Of a stretch of 64,000 nt of DNA, positions 25,882-34,663 are shown one piece after another. Under the pieces are notes generated by a model. It was given only the letters and a program-made list of their open reading frames with translations. It searched no databases and had not been told where the DNA came from. Both the position numbers and the translations under genes were made by a program. Each line of letters opens with the position of its first letter. The first letter of the stretch is position 1. Origin of the DNA: Streptomyces sp. NBC_00525 (GTDB lineage Bacteria; Actinomycetota; Actinomycetes; Streptomycetales; Streptomycetaceae); NCBI RefSeq assembly GCF_036346595.1, contig NZ_CP107835.1:124001-188000 (forward strand), written 5' to 3'.

Positions 25882-26297
25882 CATCAGAGGGGCTGATCTC
25901 CCCACTGCGGGGGGACGCCTGAAGCCCCTTGGGTAGCTACCCCGCTCGCCGTGGAACCGGCAGGTCAGAGCCGTACAGGAGGGCCCGTCAGCGACCGAAG
26001 CGACCGAAGGCCCCGCTCGGGCAGAACGTGACATCACCTCGGTGCTCCGCCGCACGCAGTCGCCGCGTGCGGCGGAGCCGGGTTTCCGGCCCCCGCGCCG
26101 GCCGGCACGTTCCCCCTCGGATGCGGCACGGGTTTCGCGGGCCGGGAGGCAAGCGCTGGAAACGCGGTTGTGAAGGGCTGGAGAGGGCCGGAAGGGATTT
26201 CCGCCCCCAGCGACCGGGCGGCAGCGACCGGGCGCGCTCTCGGTCGCTGCCGGGCCGAAAGAGAAGTACCAGGTCACACGCCCGAATCGGGCACGCA

Positions 26298-26392
26298 GCG
26301 ACCGAAGCGACCGAAGGCTCAGGTATATGGAGCCATTGGCATGTGTGCGCGTGCGCGTCATATATAGCGAGCTTGAGTCGCTTCGGTCGCTG
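26298..26392. repeat. origin 1 core: inverted iterons around AT-rich centre
   Basis: The iteron GCGACCGAAGCGA on the plus strand (from 26298) faces its inverse (to 26391). Between them lies an AT-richer stretch with GGTATATGG and CATATATAGC around a purine-pyrimidine alternating run (TGTGTGCGCGTGCGCGT, about 26343-26359), suited to duplex unwinding. Confidence 0.7.
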
Positions 26393-26442
26393 TTCGGCCT
26401 GGAGCGCCGCGCTGACCTGCGGGGTTTACGGCCACCGGGTGG

Positions 26443-26488
26443 GCGACCCAGCGACCGGGGGCCGCTCGACGCCCGGTCGCTGGGTCGC
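26443..26488. repeat. perfect 17-bp inverted repeat in origin 1
   Basis: GCGACCCAGCGACCGGG (26443-26459) pairs with 26472-26488 across 12 bases. Each arm contains two GCGACC units, so it could be a double Rep-binding site or a hairpin. Confidence 0.75.
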
Positions 26489-26604
26489 TGGACCCACTTC
26501 CCGGTGCGCACATCTGTTCTGGCGCTTGTCCCTCTTCTCCCCCGATGGTTTCGCTAATCTGATTTTGCGAGTTGAGTCGCTTCGGTCGCTGACGGGGGAA
26601 GTGA

Positions 26605-27720
26605 ATGGCAGCTGAACTGCGGGTCTCGTGCGATGACCCACGGCAGTTCAAGAGGGCTGCTCCGGTCGCTTCGCAGCCCTTGACGACCGCATGGTGGTGC
26701 GCGCGTCAGGGGTGGCCGGTTCATCCTCTTGCGCCGGGCCGCAAGACACCGGTGGGCAACTGCGAGGCATGCCGCGGCCCGGACCACGACCGGGCCCGCT
26801 GCGGCTGCGTCCGGGCGGGCCGCTGGTGCCACGGGTTCCACGCGGCGACGCTCGACTTCGAGCGGATCGGCCGGTGGTGGGGCGGACGCCCAGATCTGGG
26901 GGTCGGCGTGGCCACCGGCCCGGCGGGCCTGGTGGTCATCGACGTGGACGCGCACGCCCGCGAACTCCCGCACCGGAACCGCCTGTTGCCCGGGGTCGGG
27001 ATCTCCGCCGGGATCGACCTGACCGGCCTGGCCAACGGCTTCCACACACTGGGCCTGCTGGCCGCCCTACGCGGCGCCACCAGCCCGGCCGACGACGCCT
27101 CGACGCTGCGGGTGCGTACGCCGTCGGGCGGCATGCACGTCTGGTACCGCAACGACGGCGGCCACCGCTGGCAGTGCTCGGCCGGTTCGGGCAGCGGCCG
27201 GGCCCTTGCCTGGCAGGTGGACGTCCGGGCGCACGGCGGCTACATCATCGCCCCCGGCACCGTCACCGAGGCCGGGGTCTACCGCCCGGTCGACGCCGTG
27301 CGCACCCCGGCGCCGCTGCCCGCCTGGCTGGCCAGGGAACTCCAGCGCACCGGCCATCTGCCCAACGCCCCCGCGCCGGGGCCCAGGCCGGTGCCGCCTC
27401 GGGCCCGGCAGGCGGTGCTCGCGGCGAGCGGCCGGCCCGCCGCGTCGGGCGAACGGCTGCTGAGGGGGCTCCTCGCGGAGGTGGCCGCCTGCGCGGCGGT
27501 GCCCGAGGGCGCCGCGTTCTCCGAGAAGCTGAACCGCGCCGCGTACACGGCGGGCGGGCTGGTCGCCGCCGGGCACCTCACGGAGGACGAGGCCGTACGG
27601 GCCCTGCGGGAGGCCGCCGAAGCCGCCCGCCCCGGCCAGCGGGGGCGCTGCATGGCCGTCATCAGGGGCGGGCTGAGCGCGGGCCGCACCCGGCCACTGG
27701 CTCTCGGGGGGCGCACGTGA
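26605..27720 (+). CDS. plasmid primase-polymerase, module 1
   Basis: A 371-residue bifunctional DNA primase/polymerase (prim-pol) protein. It has a Cys/His cluster (GNCEACRG...CGCVRAGRWCHGFH, about 48-84) likely to bind zinc, the catalytic DxD (VVIDVDAH, about 112-119) and an SGGMHVWY segment carrying the family's conserved His. The C-terminal third is helical and Ala-rich. It would prime or initiate plasmid replication at the iterons just upstream. GGGGGAAG precedes the ATG. It overlaps the helicase gene by GTGA. Paralogous throughout to 33587-34663. Confidence 0.85.
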   Translation: MAAELRVSCDDPRQFKRAAPVASQPLTTAWWCARQGWPVHPLAPGRKTPVGNCEACRGPDHDRARCGCVRAGRWCHGFHAATLDFERIGRWWGGRPDLGVGVATGPAGLVVIDVDAHARELPHRNRLLPGVGISAGIDLTGLANGFHTLGLLAALRGATSPADDASTLRVRTPSGGMHVWYRNDGGHRWQCSAGSGSGRALAWQVDVRAHGGYIIAPGTVTEAGVYRPVDAVRTPAPLPAWLARELQRTGHLPNAPAPGPRPVPPRARQAVLAASGRPAASGERLLRGLLAEVAACAAVPEGAAFSEKLNRAAYTAGGLVAAGHLTEDEAVRALREAAEAARPGQRGRCMAVIRGGLSAGRTRPLALGGRT

Positions 27721-29255
27721 GCGTGGACAAGGAGAGAGTGCTGCCGTCGGCCGCCTCCTTCGACGTGCAGGCGGTGGCCGCGCAGATCCTCGCGCAGCCC
27801 GTGGCCCTGCCCCGCCAGGACGGCGCCTACCCGCCCGCGGAGCCCCGGGACCGGGCGGCGGACGGCGAGGCGACGGCGGACGGGCTGCTGCCGGACACCC
27901 TCACCGACCGGGGCAACGCCAAGTTATTCGTCAAGCTCTACCGCAACGACTACCGGCATGTGCCGGGCATCGGCTGGTTCCGCTGGGACGGCACCCGCTG
28001 GCAGTTCGACGAGGACGACACGGTGATGTGGTCGGCGGGCGATCTGGCGGAGTCCCTGGCCGGCACCGATCCGCGCGGCCTGTTCACCCAGGCCGCGCTC
28101 CAGCAGCACCGCCGGCGCACCCTCAGCACCAGCGGGATGAACGCGATGCTGACCCAGGCCAAGTCCGCGCCGGGCATGGTGCTCAACGCGGCGCTGCTGG
28201 ACGCCGATCCGTACGCCCTGTGCACCCCGGCGGGTGTGGTGGACCTGCGGACCGGGCACATCCGCCCGGCCGAGCCCACCAGGGACTTCCACTCCCGTTC
28301 CACCTCCGCCGCCCCGCAGGCGATGCCCACCCCGCGCTGGGACCGCTTCCTGGCCGACACCTTCGGCGAGGGCCCGGACGGCGAGGAGATGATCTCCTTC
28401 CTCCAGCTGCTGCTCGGCTACTCCATCACCGGGGACGTCGGCGGGCAGGTGATGCCCTTCCTGTTCGGCTCCGGCAAGAACGGCAAGTCGGTCCTGCTGG
28501 ACGTCCTGATGAAGCTGCTGCGGGACTACGCGGACGCGGCGCCGCCCGGCTTCCTGATGTCCCGCCCGTACGAGGGCCATCCCACGGACCTCGCCGAACT
28601 GCACGGCCGCCGGGTCATCGTGTGCAGCGAGGTCAAGCCGGGCGACCGGTTCGACGAGGCGCGGGTGAAGCTGCTGACGGGCGGGGACCGGATCAAGGCC
28701 CGCCGGATGCGGCAGGACTTCTTCAGCTTCGAACCCACCCACAAGATGTGGCTGCTGGGCAACCACCGCCCCGAAGTCGGCACGGGCGGCTTCGCGTTCT
28801 GGCGCCGGATGCGTCTCATCCCGTTCGAACGGGTCGTCTCCGACCATCGCAAGATCGACAACCTGGCGGACATCCTGGTCACCCAGGAGGGTCCGGGCAT
28901 CCTCAACTGGCTGATCGAGGGCGCCCGCCGCTACCTCGGCGGCGACAAGGACCTGTCGGGCCCCGAGCGCGTCCGTATCGCGACGACCGTGTACGCGGAG
29001 ACCGAGGACCACACCGGGCGCTTCGTCGGCGAGACCTGCCGGCTCGACGCCGGGCTCCGGGCCGAACAAGCCCAGCTCTACGCGGCCTACAAGCGCTGGT
29101 GCCAGAATGAGGGCGTTCCGGCGATTTCGTCGAGGGCCTTCGCGGCGCACATCCGCGAAGTGGTGGGGCTGGCATCACCGAAGGAAATGATCTTTTCCAA
29201 CCAGCGCAAGTACTACCCGGGCATCGGCCTGCTCGCGGACGAGGAGACAGTATGA
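27717..29255 (+). CDS. superfamily 3 (D5/P4-type) replicative helicase, module 1
   Basis: A 512-residue protein with a D5-N/P4-primase C-terminal-type region followed by an SF3 helicase. Walker A is GSGKNGKSVLL (about 251), Walker B-type acidic and sensor regions follow (RRVIVCSEVKPGDRFDEARVKLLTGGD, then KMWLLGNHRPEV with its sensor Asn). It would unwind the plasmid origin with the primase. A GTG start overlaps the primase stop. Codon 70 (AKLFV) is TTA at 27924-27926, whereas module 2 has CTG at that site. Length is identical to the module 2 helicase. Confidence 0.88.
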   Translation: MSVDKERVLPSAASFDVQAVAAQILAQPVALPRQDGAYPPAEPRDRAADGEATADGLLPDTLTDRGNAKLFVKLYRNDYRHVPGIGWFRWDGTRWQFDEDDTVMWSAGDLAESLAGTDPRGLFTQAALQQHRRRTLSTSGMNAMLTQAKSAPGMVLNAALLDADPYALCTPAGVVDLRTGHIRPAEPTRDFHSRSTSAAPQAMPTPRWDRFLADTFGEGPDGEEMISFLQLLLGYSITGDVGGQVMPFLFGSGKNGKSVLLDVLMKLLRDYADAAPPGFLMSRPYEGHPTDLAELHGRRVIVCSEVKPGDRFDEARVKLLTGGDRIKARRMRQDFFSFEPTHKMWLLGNHRPEVGTGGFAFWRRMRLIPFERVVSDHRKIDNLADILVTQEGPGILNWLIEGARRYLGGDKDLSGPERVRIATTVYAETEDHTGRFVGETCRLDAGLRAEQAQLYAAYKRWCQNEGVPAISSRAFAAHIREVVGLASPKEMIFSNQRKYYPGIGLLADEETV

Positions 29256-29644
29256 GCGCCCTCATCGCAGAGGACGAGATCGTCCACGAGGTGGACCTCG
29301 TGTGGCTCGAGGACATCAGCGTGCTCGACTACGTCCGCCAGAGCCTGGACCGCCTCCCGACCCGCCGGGGCCGGCCCGCCTACCACCGCGACGGCAGAAT
29401 GGTCGGGTACGCCCTCCTCGGCCCGAAGGCCAAGCCGTCCCGCTCCTCGGGCACCTTCCGCCGCCGGGTGTTCTGGCTGCTCCCCCACGACCGGGACACC
29501 GAGCCCGAAGGCCTGTACGCGCGCGGCGCGCCCGCCGAGGCCGTGGACGTACGCACGCTGGCACCGGGCAGCAAGGGGCACAAGACCGAGCGTTCGGAGG
29601 GCGGCCCCATGTCGTCGTCCGCCGCCCGCGAGCTCCAGCCCTAG
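29252..29644 (+). CDS. conserved small protein of replication module 1
   Basis: A 130-residue protein without a recognised domain, translationally coupled to the helicase by ATGA. It has a paralogue at 36322: both share VWLE, LDYVRQ-LD, RRG-P-Y-RDGRMVGY, FLLPHDRD and an ending with EAVD. Its fixed place after the helicase suggests a replication or copy-control role. The RDGRMVGY segment could be a turn in a small beta domain. Function unknown. Confidence 0.75.
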   Translation: MSALIAEDEIVHEVDLVWLEDISVLDYVRQSLDRLPTRRGRPAYHRDGRMVGYALLGPKAKPSRSSGTFRRRVFWLLPHDRDTEPEGLYARGAPAEAVDVRTLAPGSKGHKTERSEGGPMSSSAARELQP

Positions 29645-29688
29645 CTGTTTTTCCGGCGTCCGGGCCGGGGAACGGGCCGGGATGGATT

Positions 29689-29710
29689 AAAAACAGCACG
29701 TCCGGTATAT
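29689..29710. promoter_or_regulatory. autoregulatory-type element before the FAD monooxygenase
   Basis: On the minus strand ATATACCG-N6-CTGTTTTT, a 22-bp family member, 41 bases upstream of the monooxygenase start. An opposed GCTGTTTTT at 29644-29652 could pair with it to form a long-range stem after the small rep-module gene. Confidence 0.65.
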
Positions 29711-29751
29711 TTCTGTCGTCGGGAGAGTACCGAGGACAGAGAGGCACCGTC

Positions 29752-31278
29752 GTGCGGGGAGAACATCCCATCCGGGCCGAGGTGCTCGTGGTCGGCGGAG
29801 GGCCTGTCGGCATGCTCGTCGCGGCCGAACTGGCCGCGGCCGGCGTGGACACCGTACTCCTGGAGCCGAGGACGTCGGTCTCCGGGCAGCCGAAGGCGAC
29901 GACGCTGCACGCCCGCGCGGTGCAGTCCCTGGCCCGCCGGGGCCACCTCCCCGGCCCGGCCCGCGCCCCGTATCCGCCGGAGCCCACTTCGAGCGCCTTC
30001 CACTTCGCGGGGCTGCCCGGCCTGACCATCACCGCTCCCCCGCACGAACCGGAACCCGTCCTCAAGTGCGCCCAGGCCGACCTGGAACGGCACTTGGAGG
30101 CGCGGGCCCGGGCGGCCGGTGCCCGCGTGCTGCGCGGCCACCGCGTCACCGGCCTCGCCCAGGACCCGGCCGGCGTACGGGTCACGGCCGAGGGCCCCGC
30201 GGGCCCCGTGCTCTGCGACGCCGGTTACGCGGTGGGGGCGGACGGCGCCCGCAGCACGGTCCGGACGCTGGCGGGCATCGAGTCCGACACGGTCCCGGCG
30301 ACGGTGTCGGCGCTGATGGGGACGGTCACCCTGGACGATCCCGGCGACCTGCCCAAGGGCTGGCACCGCACCCCGCGCGGCTGGATCGTCGCCAAGCACA
30401 CCGGGGACGGCCGCGCCCATCTCCGTACGCTCGACTGCGGCGGCCCCCACCCGGACCGTCACCGGCCGGTCACCCTGGAGGAGTTGCGCGGGGAGGTGGC
30501 CCGTATCGCGGGCCGCGACATCGCGATGCACTCCCCGCGCTGGCTCAGCCGGTTCAGCGACTTCGCCCGGCTGGCCCGCACCTTCGGACAGGGCCGGGTC
30601 TTCCTCGTCGGCGACGCCGCGCATGTGCACTTCCCGATCGGCGGCCAGGGCCTGAGCACCGGCGTCCTGGACGCTCTCGACCTCGGCTGGCGGCTGGCCC
30701 ACGCGGTGCGCGGCACGGCCGGTGAGAACCTGCTGACCGGCTACGACGCCGAGCGGCGGCCGCTCGCCCGCCGCGTGATCGACGGCACCCTGGCCCAACT
30801 CGCCCTGATGCGCCAGAGCCCCGAAGCGGACGCCCTGCGCACGCTGTTCACCGAGCTCCTCGCGTCCGAGGACGAGAGCGGCCGGCTGGGCGGCCTGATC
30901 AGCGCCCAGGACACCGTCCTGCCCGATCCCACCGGCGCGGGCGGTCCGGCAGCCGGGACCTACCTCACCAACACCGCGCTGAGCACCCCGGACGGCGACA
31001 CCGACGTCATCCGCCTGCTGCACGACGGGCGGCCGCTCCTGCTGCTCCTCGGCGAGAAGTCCGGCCGTCACCGGGAGGCCGCCCGGCCGTGGGCGGGAAT
31101 CCTGCACACCGTCGAGGCGCGCCCCGTGGCCGCCCTGCCGTACGAGGCGGCGCTGGTCCGGCCGGACGGCTATCTGGCCTGGGTGCCCGGCGACGGCGAG
31201 CTGGACCGGGTGCTGGCGGCGTACTTCGGACCGGGCGGCTCCGGAAACGCGGCGGGCGCCCCGGCCGGGCGGCCATGA
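29752..31278 (+). CDS. FAD-dependent aromatic polyketide monooxygenase
   Basis: A 508-residue class A flavoprotein hydroxylase of the PheA/TfdB-UbiH type used in aromatic polyketide tailoring. The FAD Rossmann motif GGGPVGMLVAAELAAAGVDTVLLE lies near the N-terminus, ADGARSTVR in the middle, and the ribityl-binding GDAAHVHFPIGGQGLSTG at about 285-303. A thioredoxin-like C-terminal domain ends LVRPDGYLAWVPGD. A GTG start follows GAGAGG. It lies between the two replication modules, apart from the PKS operons, with its own operator-like element. Confidence 0.88.
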   Translation: MRGEHPIRAEVLVVGGGPVGMLVAAELAAAGVDTVLLEPRTSVSGQPKATTLHARAVQSLARRGHLPGPARAPYPPEPTSSAFHFAGLPGLTITAPPHEPEPVLKCAQADLERHLEARARAAGARVLRGHRVTGLAQDPAGVRVTAEGPAGPVLCDAGYAVGADGARSTVRTLAGIESDTVPATVSALMGTVTLDDPGDLPKGWHRTPRGWIVAKHTGDGRAHLRTLDCGGPHPDRHRPVTLEELRGEVARIAGRDIAMHSPRWLSRFSDFARLARTFGQGRVFLVGDAAHVHFPIGGQGLSTGVLDALDLGWRLAHAVRGTAGENLLTGYDAERRPLARRVIDGTLAQLALMRQSPEADALRTLFTELLASEDESGRLGGLISAQDTVLPDPTGAGGPAAGTYLTNTALSTPDGDTDVIRLLHDGRPLLLLLGEKSGRHREAARPWAGILHTVEARPVAALPYEAALVRPDGYLAWVPGDGELDRVLAAYFGPGGSGNAAGAPAGRP

Positions 31279-31306
31279 GCACGGCCCGGCGGGACGCCCG
31301 TTGCTT

Positions 31307-31981
31307 TCAGCTCGCGGTCTCCAGGACGTCGTCGCGCAGGTCGGCGGCCTTCACGGCCTCCGCGTACACCTTGGCGCCCCGGCCCTCGGAGAGGTCGAGC
31401 GAGGCCAGCACGGACGGCACCACGGCGCTGGGCAGCAGATGCCGCATCAGGGCGGACACCCGCACCACCAGGTCGCGGTACTCGCAGACGGCCTGTGACA
31501 TGGACTGGATACCGGCGAAGGAACCCACGAGCACGTCGGCCGTCTCCGGCGGCGAGATGTGCGGCAGCAACTCGCCCTGGGCCTGCGCCTGCTGGAGCAG
31601 GTCGAGACCGACCTCGCCCCAGCGCAGGAACGGGCCGCTGCGGTCGAGGTTCTGCGTCTGCTGGTCCATCGTCAGACGAACGCCCGCGCGGACCATCGGA
31701 TCGGTCTGCAGGCGGTGGGCGTGCAGCATGACGACGTCCACGACCTCCTGCACCTTGGACGCGCGCATCGGCACGATGATCCGCTGGTCCTGCTCGGAGA
31801 GGACGCCCTGGGCGAGGTCTTCCTTGGAGTGGAAGTGGAAGTACAGCGCGCCCTTGGTCACCCCCGCCTCGGTGAGGATCTGGGAGATCGTGGCTGCTTG
31901 GTACCCCTGTTCCTCGAAGATCTTGGCCGCCGCCGAAAGAATCGTCTGCCGGGTGCGGATAGCACGTAGCTGCTCAGCCAC
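31307..31981 (-). CDS. ScbR-like butyrolactone receptor
   Basis: A 224-residue TetR protein that reads like a true ScbR/ArpA receptor: RAIRTRQTILSAAAKIFEEQGYQAATISQILTEAGVTKGALYFHF at the N-terminus, MVRAGVRLTMDQQ and GPFLRW in the ligand domain, SADVLVGSFAGIQ-like segment and PSVLASLDLSEGRGA near the end. It would bind the AfsA-derived signal and release the 22-bp operators. A GTG start follows GGAGG. It diverges from the NmrA-like gene and sits between the two replication modules. Confidence 0.9.
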   Translation of the reverse strand: MAEQLRAIRTRQTILSAAAKIFEEQGYQAATISQILTEAGVTKGALYFHFHSKEDLAQGVLSEQDQRIIVPMRASKVQEVVDVVMLHAHRLQTDPMVRAGVRLTMDQQTQNLDRSGPFLRWGEVGLDLLQQAQAQGELLPHISPPETADVLVGSFAGIQSMSQAVCEYRDLVVRVSALMRHLLPSAVVPSVLASLDLSEGRGAKVYAEAVKAADLRDDVLETAS

Positions 31982-32020
31982 TCTGCCTCCTCCCTCCTCA
32001 AGGGTGGTTGCGGGAGAGTA

Positions 32021-32043
32021 AATAAACCGTCCAGTTCGTATCT
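32021..32043. promoter_or_regulatory. weak receptor-type half site
   Basis: ATAAACCG-N6-TCGTATCT has a good left half of the 22-bp family and a poor right half. It lies in the 122-base divergent region between the ScbR-like and NmrA-like genes. Confidence 0.35.
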
Positions 32044-32103
32044 TACAGGCCGGTGCCTTCCCTCCGCCCTGGTCGGGGAAATGTCCGGCAGGAAAGGGAA
32101 ACC

Positions 32104-32970
32104 ATGATCCTCGTCACGGGCGCAACCGGGACGATCGGCCGTGAAGTGCTCCGGCTCCTCCCCGCCGGCCTGCCCGTACGCATCATGGCCAGGCACCCCG
32201 AGCGGGTCACCGGCGCCCCTCCCGCAGCCCACATCGTCCACGGCGACTTCACGGACCCCGCTTCGCTGACGGACGCTCTGCACAACGTCCGCACCGCCTT
32301 TTTGGTCACCAACCCCGACGGCGACGACGACACCCGCTTCCTGGACCCGGCCCGCGCGGCCGGCGTCCGGCACATCGTCAAGCTCTCCGCGGCCGCCGTC
32401 ACCGACCCCGGAGCCGATGATCTGATCACCCGTCGCCAGCGCCACAACGAAGACCTGCTGCGCGCCTCCGGAACGGCCTGGACCCTGCTGCGCCCCCGCG
32501 CCTTCATGTCGAACACCCTGTCCTGGGCCCGCTCCATCCGTGCCGATCGTACGGTGCGCGCGGCGTACGGCTTCTCCGAGAACGCCTGCGTCGATCCCAG
32601 GGACGTGGCGGAGGCGGCCGTACGGGCCCTCACCGGGCCTGCGGGAGACCACGCGGGCCGGGCCTACACCCTGACCGGCCCTCAGCCGCTCTCGGCCGCC
32701 GCGCAGACGGCTCAGCTCTCCCGGCTCCTGGGCCTGGAGCTCCACTTCCACGAGCTGAGCCCCCAGGAGGCCCATACGGCCCTCGGAGCGCGCTACCCGG
32801 CGGATATCGCCGACGCCCTCCTGGAGAGCGCCAGAAGGCAGCACAGCGGCTCCAAGGGGGTCGTGGACCCCACGCTCCCCCGCCTGCTCGGGCGCCCGGC
32901 CGGGACGTTCCAGGACTGGGCGGCCGACCACCTGGACGCGTTCCGGCCTGCCGCTGCCGCGGGGGACTGA
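32104..32970 (+). CDS. NmrA-like NAD(P)-binding reductase
   Basis: A 288-residue atypical SDR of the NmrA/HSCARG type: ILVTGATGTIGREVLRLLP cofactor loop at the N-terminus, RNA-like substrate loop MARHPERV, and HIVKLSAAAV in place of YxxxK catalytic residues. Paired with a ScbR-like gene, it could reduce or modify the signalling lactone, since butyrolactone loci often carry a reductase; that is inference. GGAAAGGGAAACC precedes the ATG. Confidence 0.82.
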   Translation: MILVTGATGTIGREVLRLLPAGLPVRIMARHPERVTGAPPAAHIVHGDFTDPASLTDALHNVRTAFLVTNPDGDDDTRFLDPARAAGVRHIVKLSAAAVTDPGADDLITRRQRHNEDLLRASGTAWTLLRPRAFMSNTLSWARSIRADRTVRAAYGFSENACVDPRDVAEAAVRALTGPAGDHAGRAYTLTGPQPLSAAAQTAQLSRLLGLELHFHELSPQEAHTALGARYPADIADALLESARRQHSGSKGVVDPTLPRLLGRPAGTFQDWAADHLDAFRPAAAAGD

Positions 32971-33017
32971 CGTCGGTTCAGTCCCTCCGCGTTCGGTCCC
33001 TCTTCGGTCCCTCCGAC

Positions 33018-33251
33018 AAAACCGCAGGTCAGAGGGGTGCGGTCGGGGGAGATCAGGGTCTGAAGGGACTGAAGGGACTCAAGGTTGGTAGTTATAAGCG
33101 ATTATGCAGGCGTGTGTATGCGCTCGCGCGTAGAAACACCCTATATTTCCCTTTCTATTAATCATCTTTATCCTGAAGCGCTGATAACTACCGAACTTGA
33201 GTCCCTTCAGTCCCTCCGATTTGGGCCCGCAAGTCTCTGACCTGCGGTTTT
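33018..33251. repeat. 17-bp inverted boundary boxes of origin 2
   Basis: AAAACCGCAGGTCAGAG (33018-33034) is exactly inverted at 33235-33251, enclosing the origin core. Related CAGGTCAGAG and CTGACCTGCGG boxes occupy equivalent places at origin 1. Confidence 0.8.
33069..33210. repeat. origin 2 core: 31-bp inverted repeat around AT-rich 80 bases
   Basis: The arms 33069-33099 and 33180-33210 match at 28 of 31 positions when inverted; each begins or ends in CTGAAGGGACTCAAG and includes GGTAGTTAT. The 80-base centre has an alternating GTGTGTATGCGC run and an AT-rich tract (CTATATTTCCCTTTCTATTA), which fits a duplex-unwinding element. Confidence 0.82.
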
Positions 33252-33586
33252 GCCCGAGGGACCGAAGAGGGACCGAAAGTTCCAGTCCCTCGGCTCCACG
33301 TTCAGTCCCTCCGTTCGGTCCCTCCTCCGGCGGCCTCCGGCTCGCTGGCCGAAAACGTGCGGTGTGCGGCTACGACTCCTCGGAGCAAGGGACCGAAGGG
33401 ACTCGCGGAGCGAAGAGACCCGTGCGCTCCGGGATGCCTGTTGTAGGCTCTGATCCGGATTGGAAAACTCAGTCCCTTTAGTCCCTCGGCAGGTCGGAGG
33501 CACCCCTCTGACCTGGTCTTTCTCCGAGGGACTGAGTTGTTCGGGACTGAACGAAACCTGTTGGCCCCTCGGCAAGGACGATCAGC

Positions 33587-34663
33587 GTGCCGCGTCAAAG
33601 AGAGACCGGTGACCCGCGCGCGGCGGGGGCCACGAGTCCCTTCGACATGGCCCGTTGGTGTGCGGGGAACGGCTGGCCCGTCCATCCGCTGGCGGCCGGC
33701 CGCAAAACTCCGGCGGGCAACTGCCCCGGCTGCCGGGAGGACCCGCACCGCCCGGCCGACTGCCCCTGCCTCCCCGCAGGAAGGTGGTGCCACGGTTTCC
33801 ACGCGGCGACCACCGACCCCGAGCGGCTGGCCGCCTGGTGGGGTGCCAACCCCGGCCTCGGGGTCGGCGTCTCCTGCGGCCCGGCCGGCCTCGTCGTACT
33901 GGATATCGACGCACACAGTGCCGAAGTCCCGCACCGGGACCGCCTTCTGCCGGGCATTCCGATCCACGAGAGCGTCAACCTGACCGGCCTGGCCTCCGGG
34001 TTCGACACCCTCGCCCTCCTGGCCGCGCTGCGCGGCGCGCCGAGCCCCGCGGACGACGAGGCCACCCTTCGCGTCCGCACCCCGTCCGGAGGCCTCCACG
34101 TCTGGTACCGCACCGCGCCGGACGGACCGCGCTACCGCTCGTCGGTGGGCTCCAGCCCCAAGGTGGCCCTGGCCTGGCAGGTCGACGTCCGGGCCACCGG
34201 CGGCTACATCGTCACCCCGGCCACCCGCACCCCGGCGGGCACCTACACCCCCGTCGGGTCCGCCCGGCTGCCCGCTCCCCTGCCCCCCTGGCTCGCCGTC
34301 GAACTGCGCCGCACCGGACACGCGCCCGGCCCCGCCCCGGCCAGGGTCCCCGCACCCCGTCCCGTCCGCCCGGCAGGCGGCGTCTCACGGGCCGTGCGGC
34401 TGCTGGAACCCCTGCTCGCCGAGGTCCGGGCGTGCGCGGCGGCGGCCGAGGGCACGGCCTTCACCGAGAAGCTCAACCGGGCCGCCTACACGGCGGGCGG
34501 CCTCGTCGCCGCCGGGCACCTCGCCGAGCCCCGTGCGCGGGACCTGCTCGTCGAAGCCGCCGACGCGGCGCGCCCGCACCGCCACCGGCACAGCCTCACC
34601 GTCATCGCCTCAGCCCTGTCCGCCGGCGCAGCCCGCCCGCTCCATCCCGAAGGACGCCCATGA
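33587..34663 (+). CDS. plasmid primase-polymerase, module 2
   Basis: A 358-residue prim-pol protein paralogous to 26605-27720: the same Cys/His cluster (GNCPGCRE...CPCLPAGRWCHGFHAAT), DxD in VVLDIDAH, and SGGLHVWY. The two differ most in the N-terminal 20 residues and the C-terminal linker. It should recognise the GGGACTGA iterons upstream. A GTG start is preceded by AAGGACG. ATGA coupling to the helicase gene. Confidence 0.85.
   Translation: MPRQRETGDPRAAGATSPFDMARWCAGNGWPVHPLAAGRKTPAGNCPGCREDPHRPADCPCLPAGRWCHGFHAATTDPERLAAWWGANPGLGVGVSCGPAGLVVLDIDAHSAEVPHRDRLLPGIPIHESVNLTGLASGFDTLALLAALRGAPSPADDEATLRVRTPSGGLHVWYRTAPDGPRYRSSVGSSPKVALAWQVDVRATGGYIVTPATRTPAGTYTPVGSARLPAPLPPWLAVELRRTGHAPGPAPARVPAPRPVRPAGGVSRAVRLLEPLLAEVRACAAAAEGTAFTEKLNRAAYTAGGLVAAGHLAEPRARDLLVEAADAARPHRHRHSLTVIASALSAGAARPLHPEGRP

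Larger units (their letters stand above)
25955..26591. other. candidate replication origin 1 (iteron region)
   Basis: Non-coding DNA between afsA and rep1. It holds many GCGACC/GGTCGC units: GCGACCGAAG doubled at 25991-26010 and 26298-26317, and an identical 20-base inverted-orientation copy at 26373-26392 and 26572-26591, the last ending 13 bases before the rep1 start. CAGGTCAGAG (25961-25970) and CTGACCTGCGG (26412-26422) mark the two sides. The position and repeat density fit an iteron-type plasmid origin. Replication has not been shown by sequence alone. Confidence 0.75.
32975..33560. other. candidate replication origin 2 (iteron region)
   Basis: 616 bases of non-coding DNA before rep2. 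It is packed with GGGACTGA/GGGACCGA and inverse TCAGTCCC/TCGGTCCC units (for example 33061-33080, 33200-33217, 33299-33327, 33389-33404, 33472-33488, 33524-33552). The unit differs from origin 1 (GCGACCGAAG) but the layout is the same: outer CAGGTCAGAG/CTCTGACCTG boxes, inward iterons and an AT-rich centre. Likely initiation site for module 2. Confidence 0.78.

Noticed and set aside
26443..26488. Inverted repeat in origin 1 read as a transcription terminator
   Set aside because: It lies upstream of rep1 with no gene ending nearby, and its arms are made of iteron units, so a replication role is more likely.
26691..27716. Extension of the module 1 helicase by 342 codons upstream
   Set aside because: The upstream part is Arg/Gly-rich and out of frame with the primase gene that occupies the same DNA; the GTGA overlap start fits the paralogous module 2 layout.
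25955..33560. Iteron regions considered as CRISPR arrays
   Set aside because: Units are short, irregularly spaced and in both orientations, without uniform spacers or cas genes.
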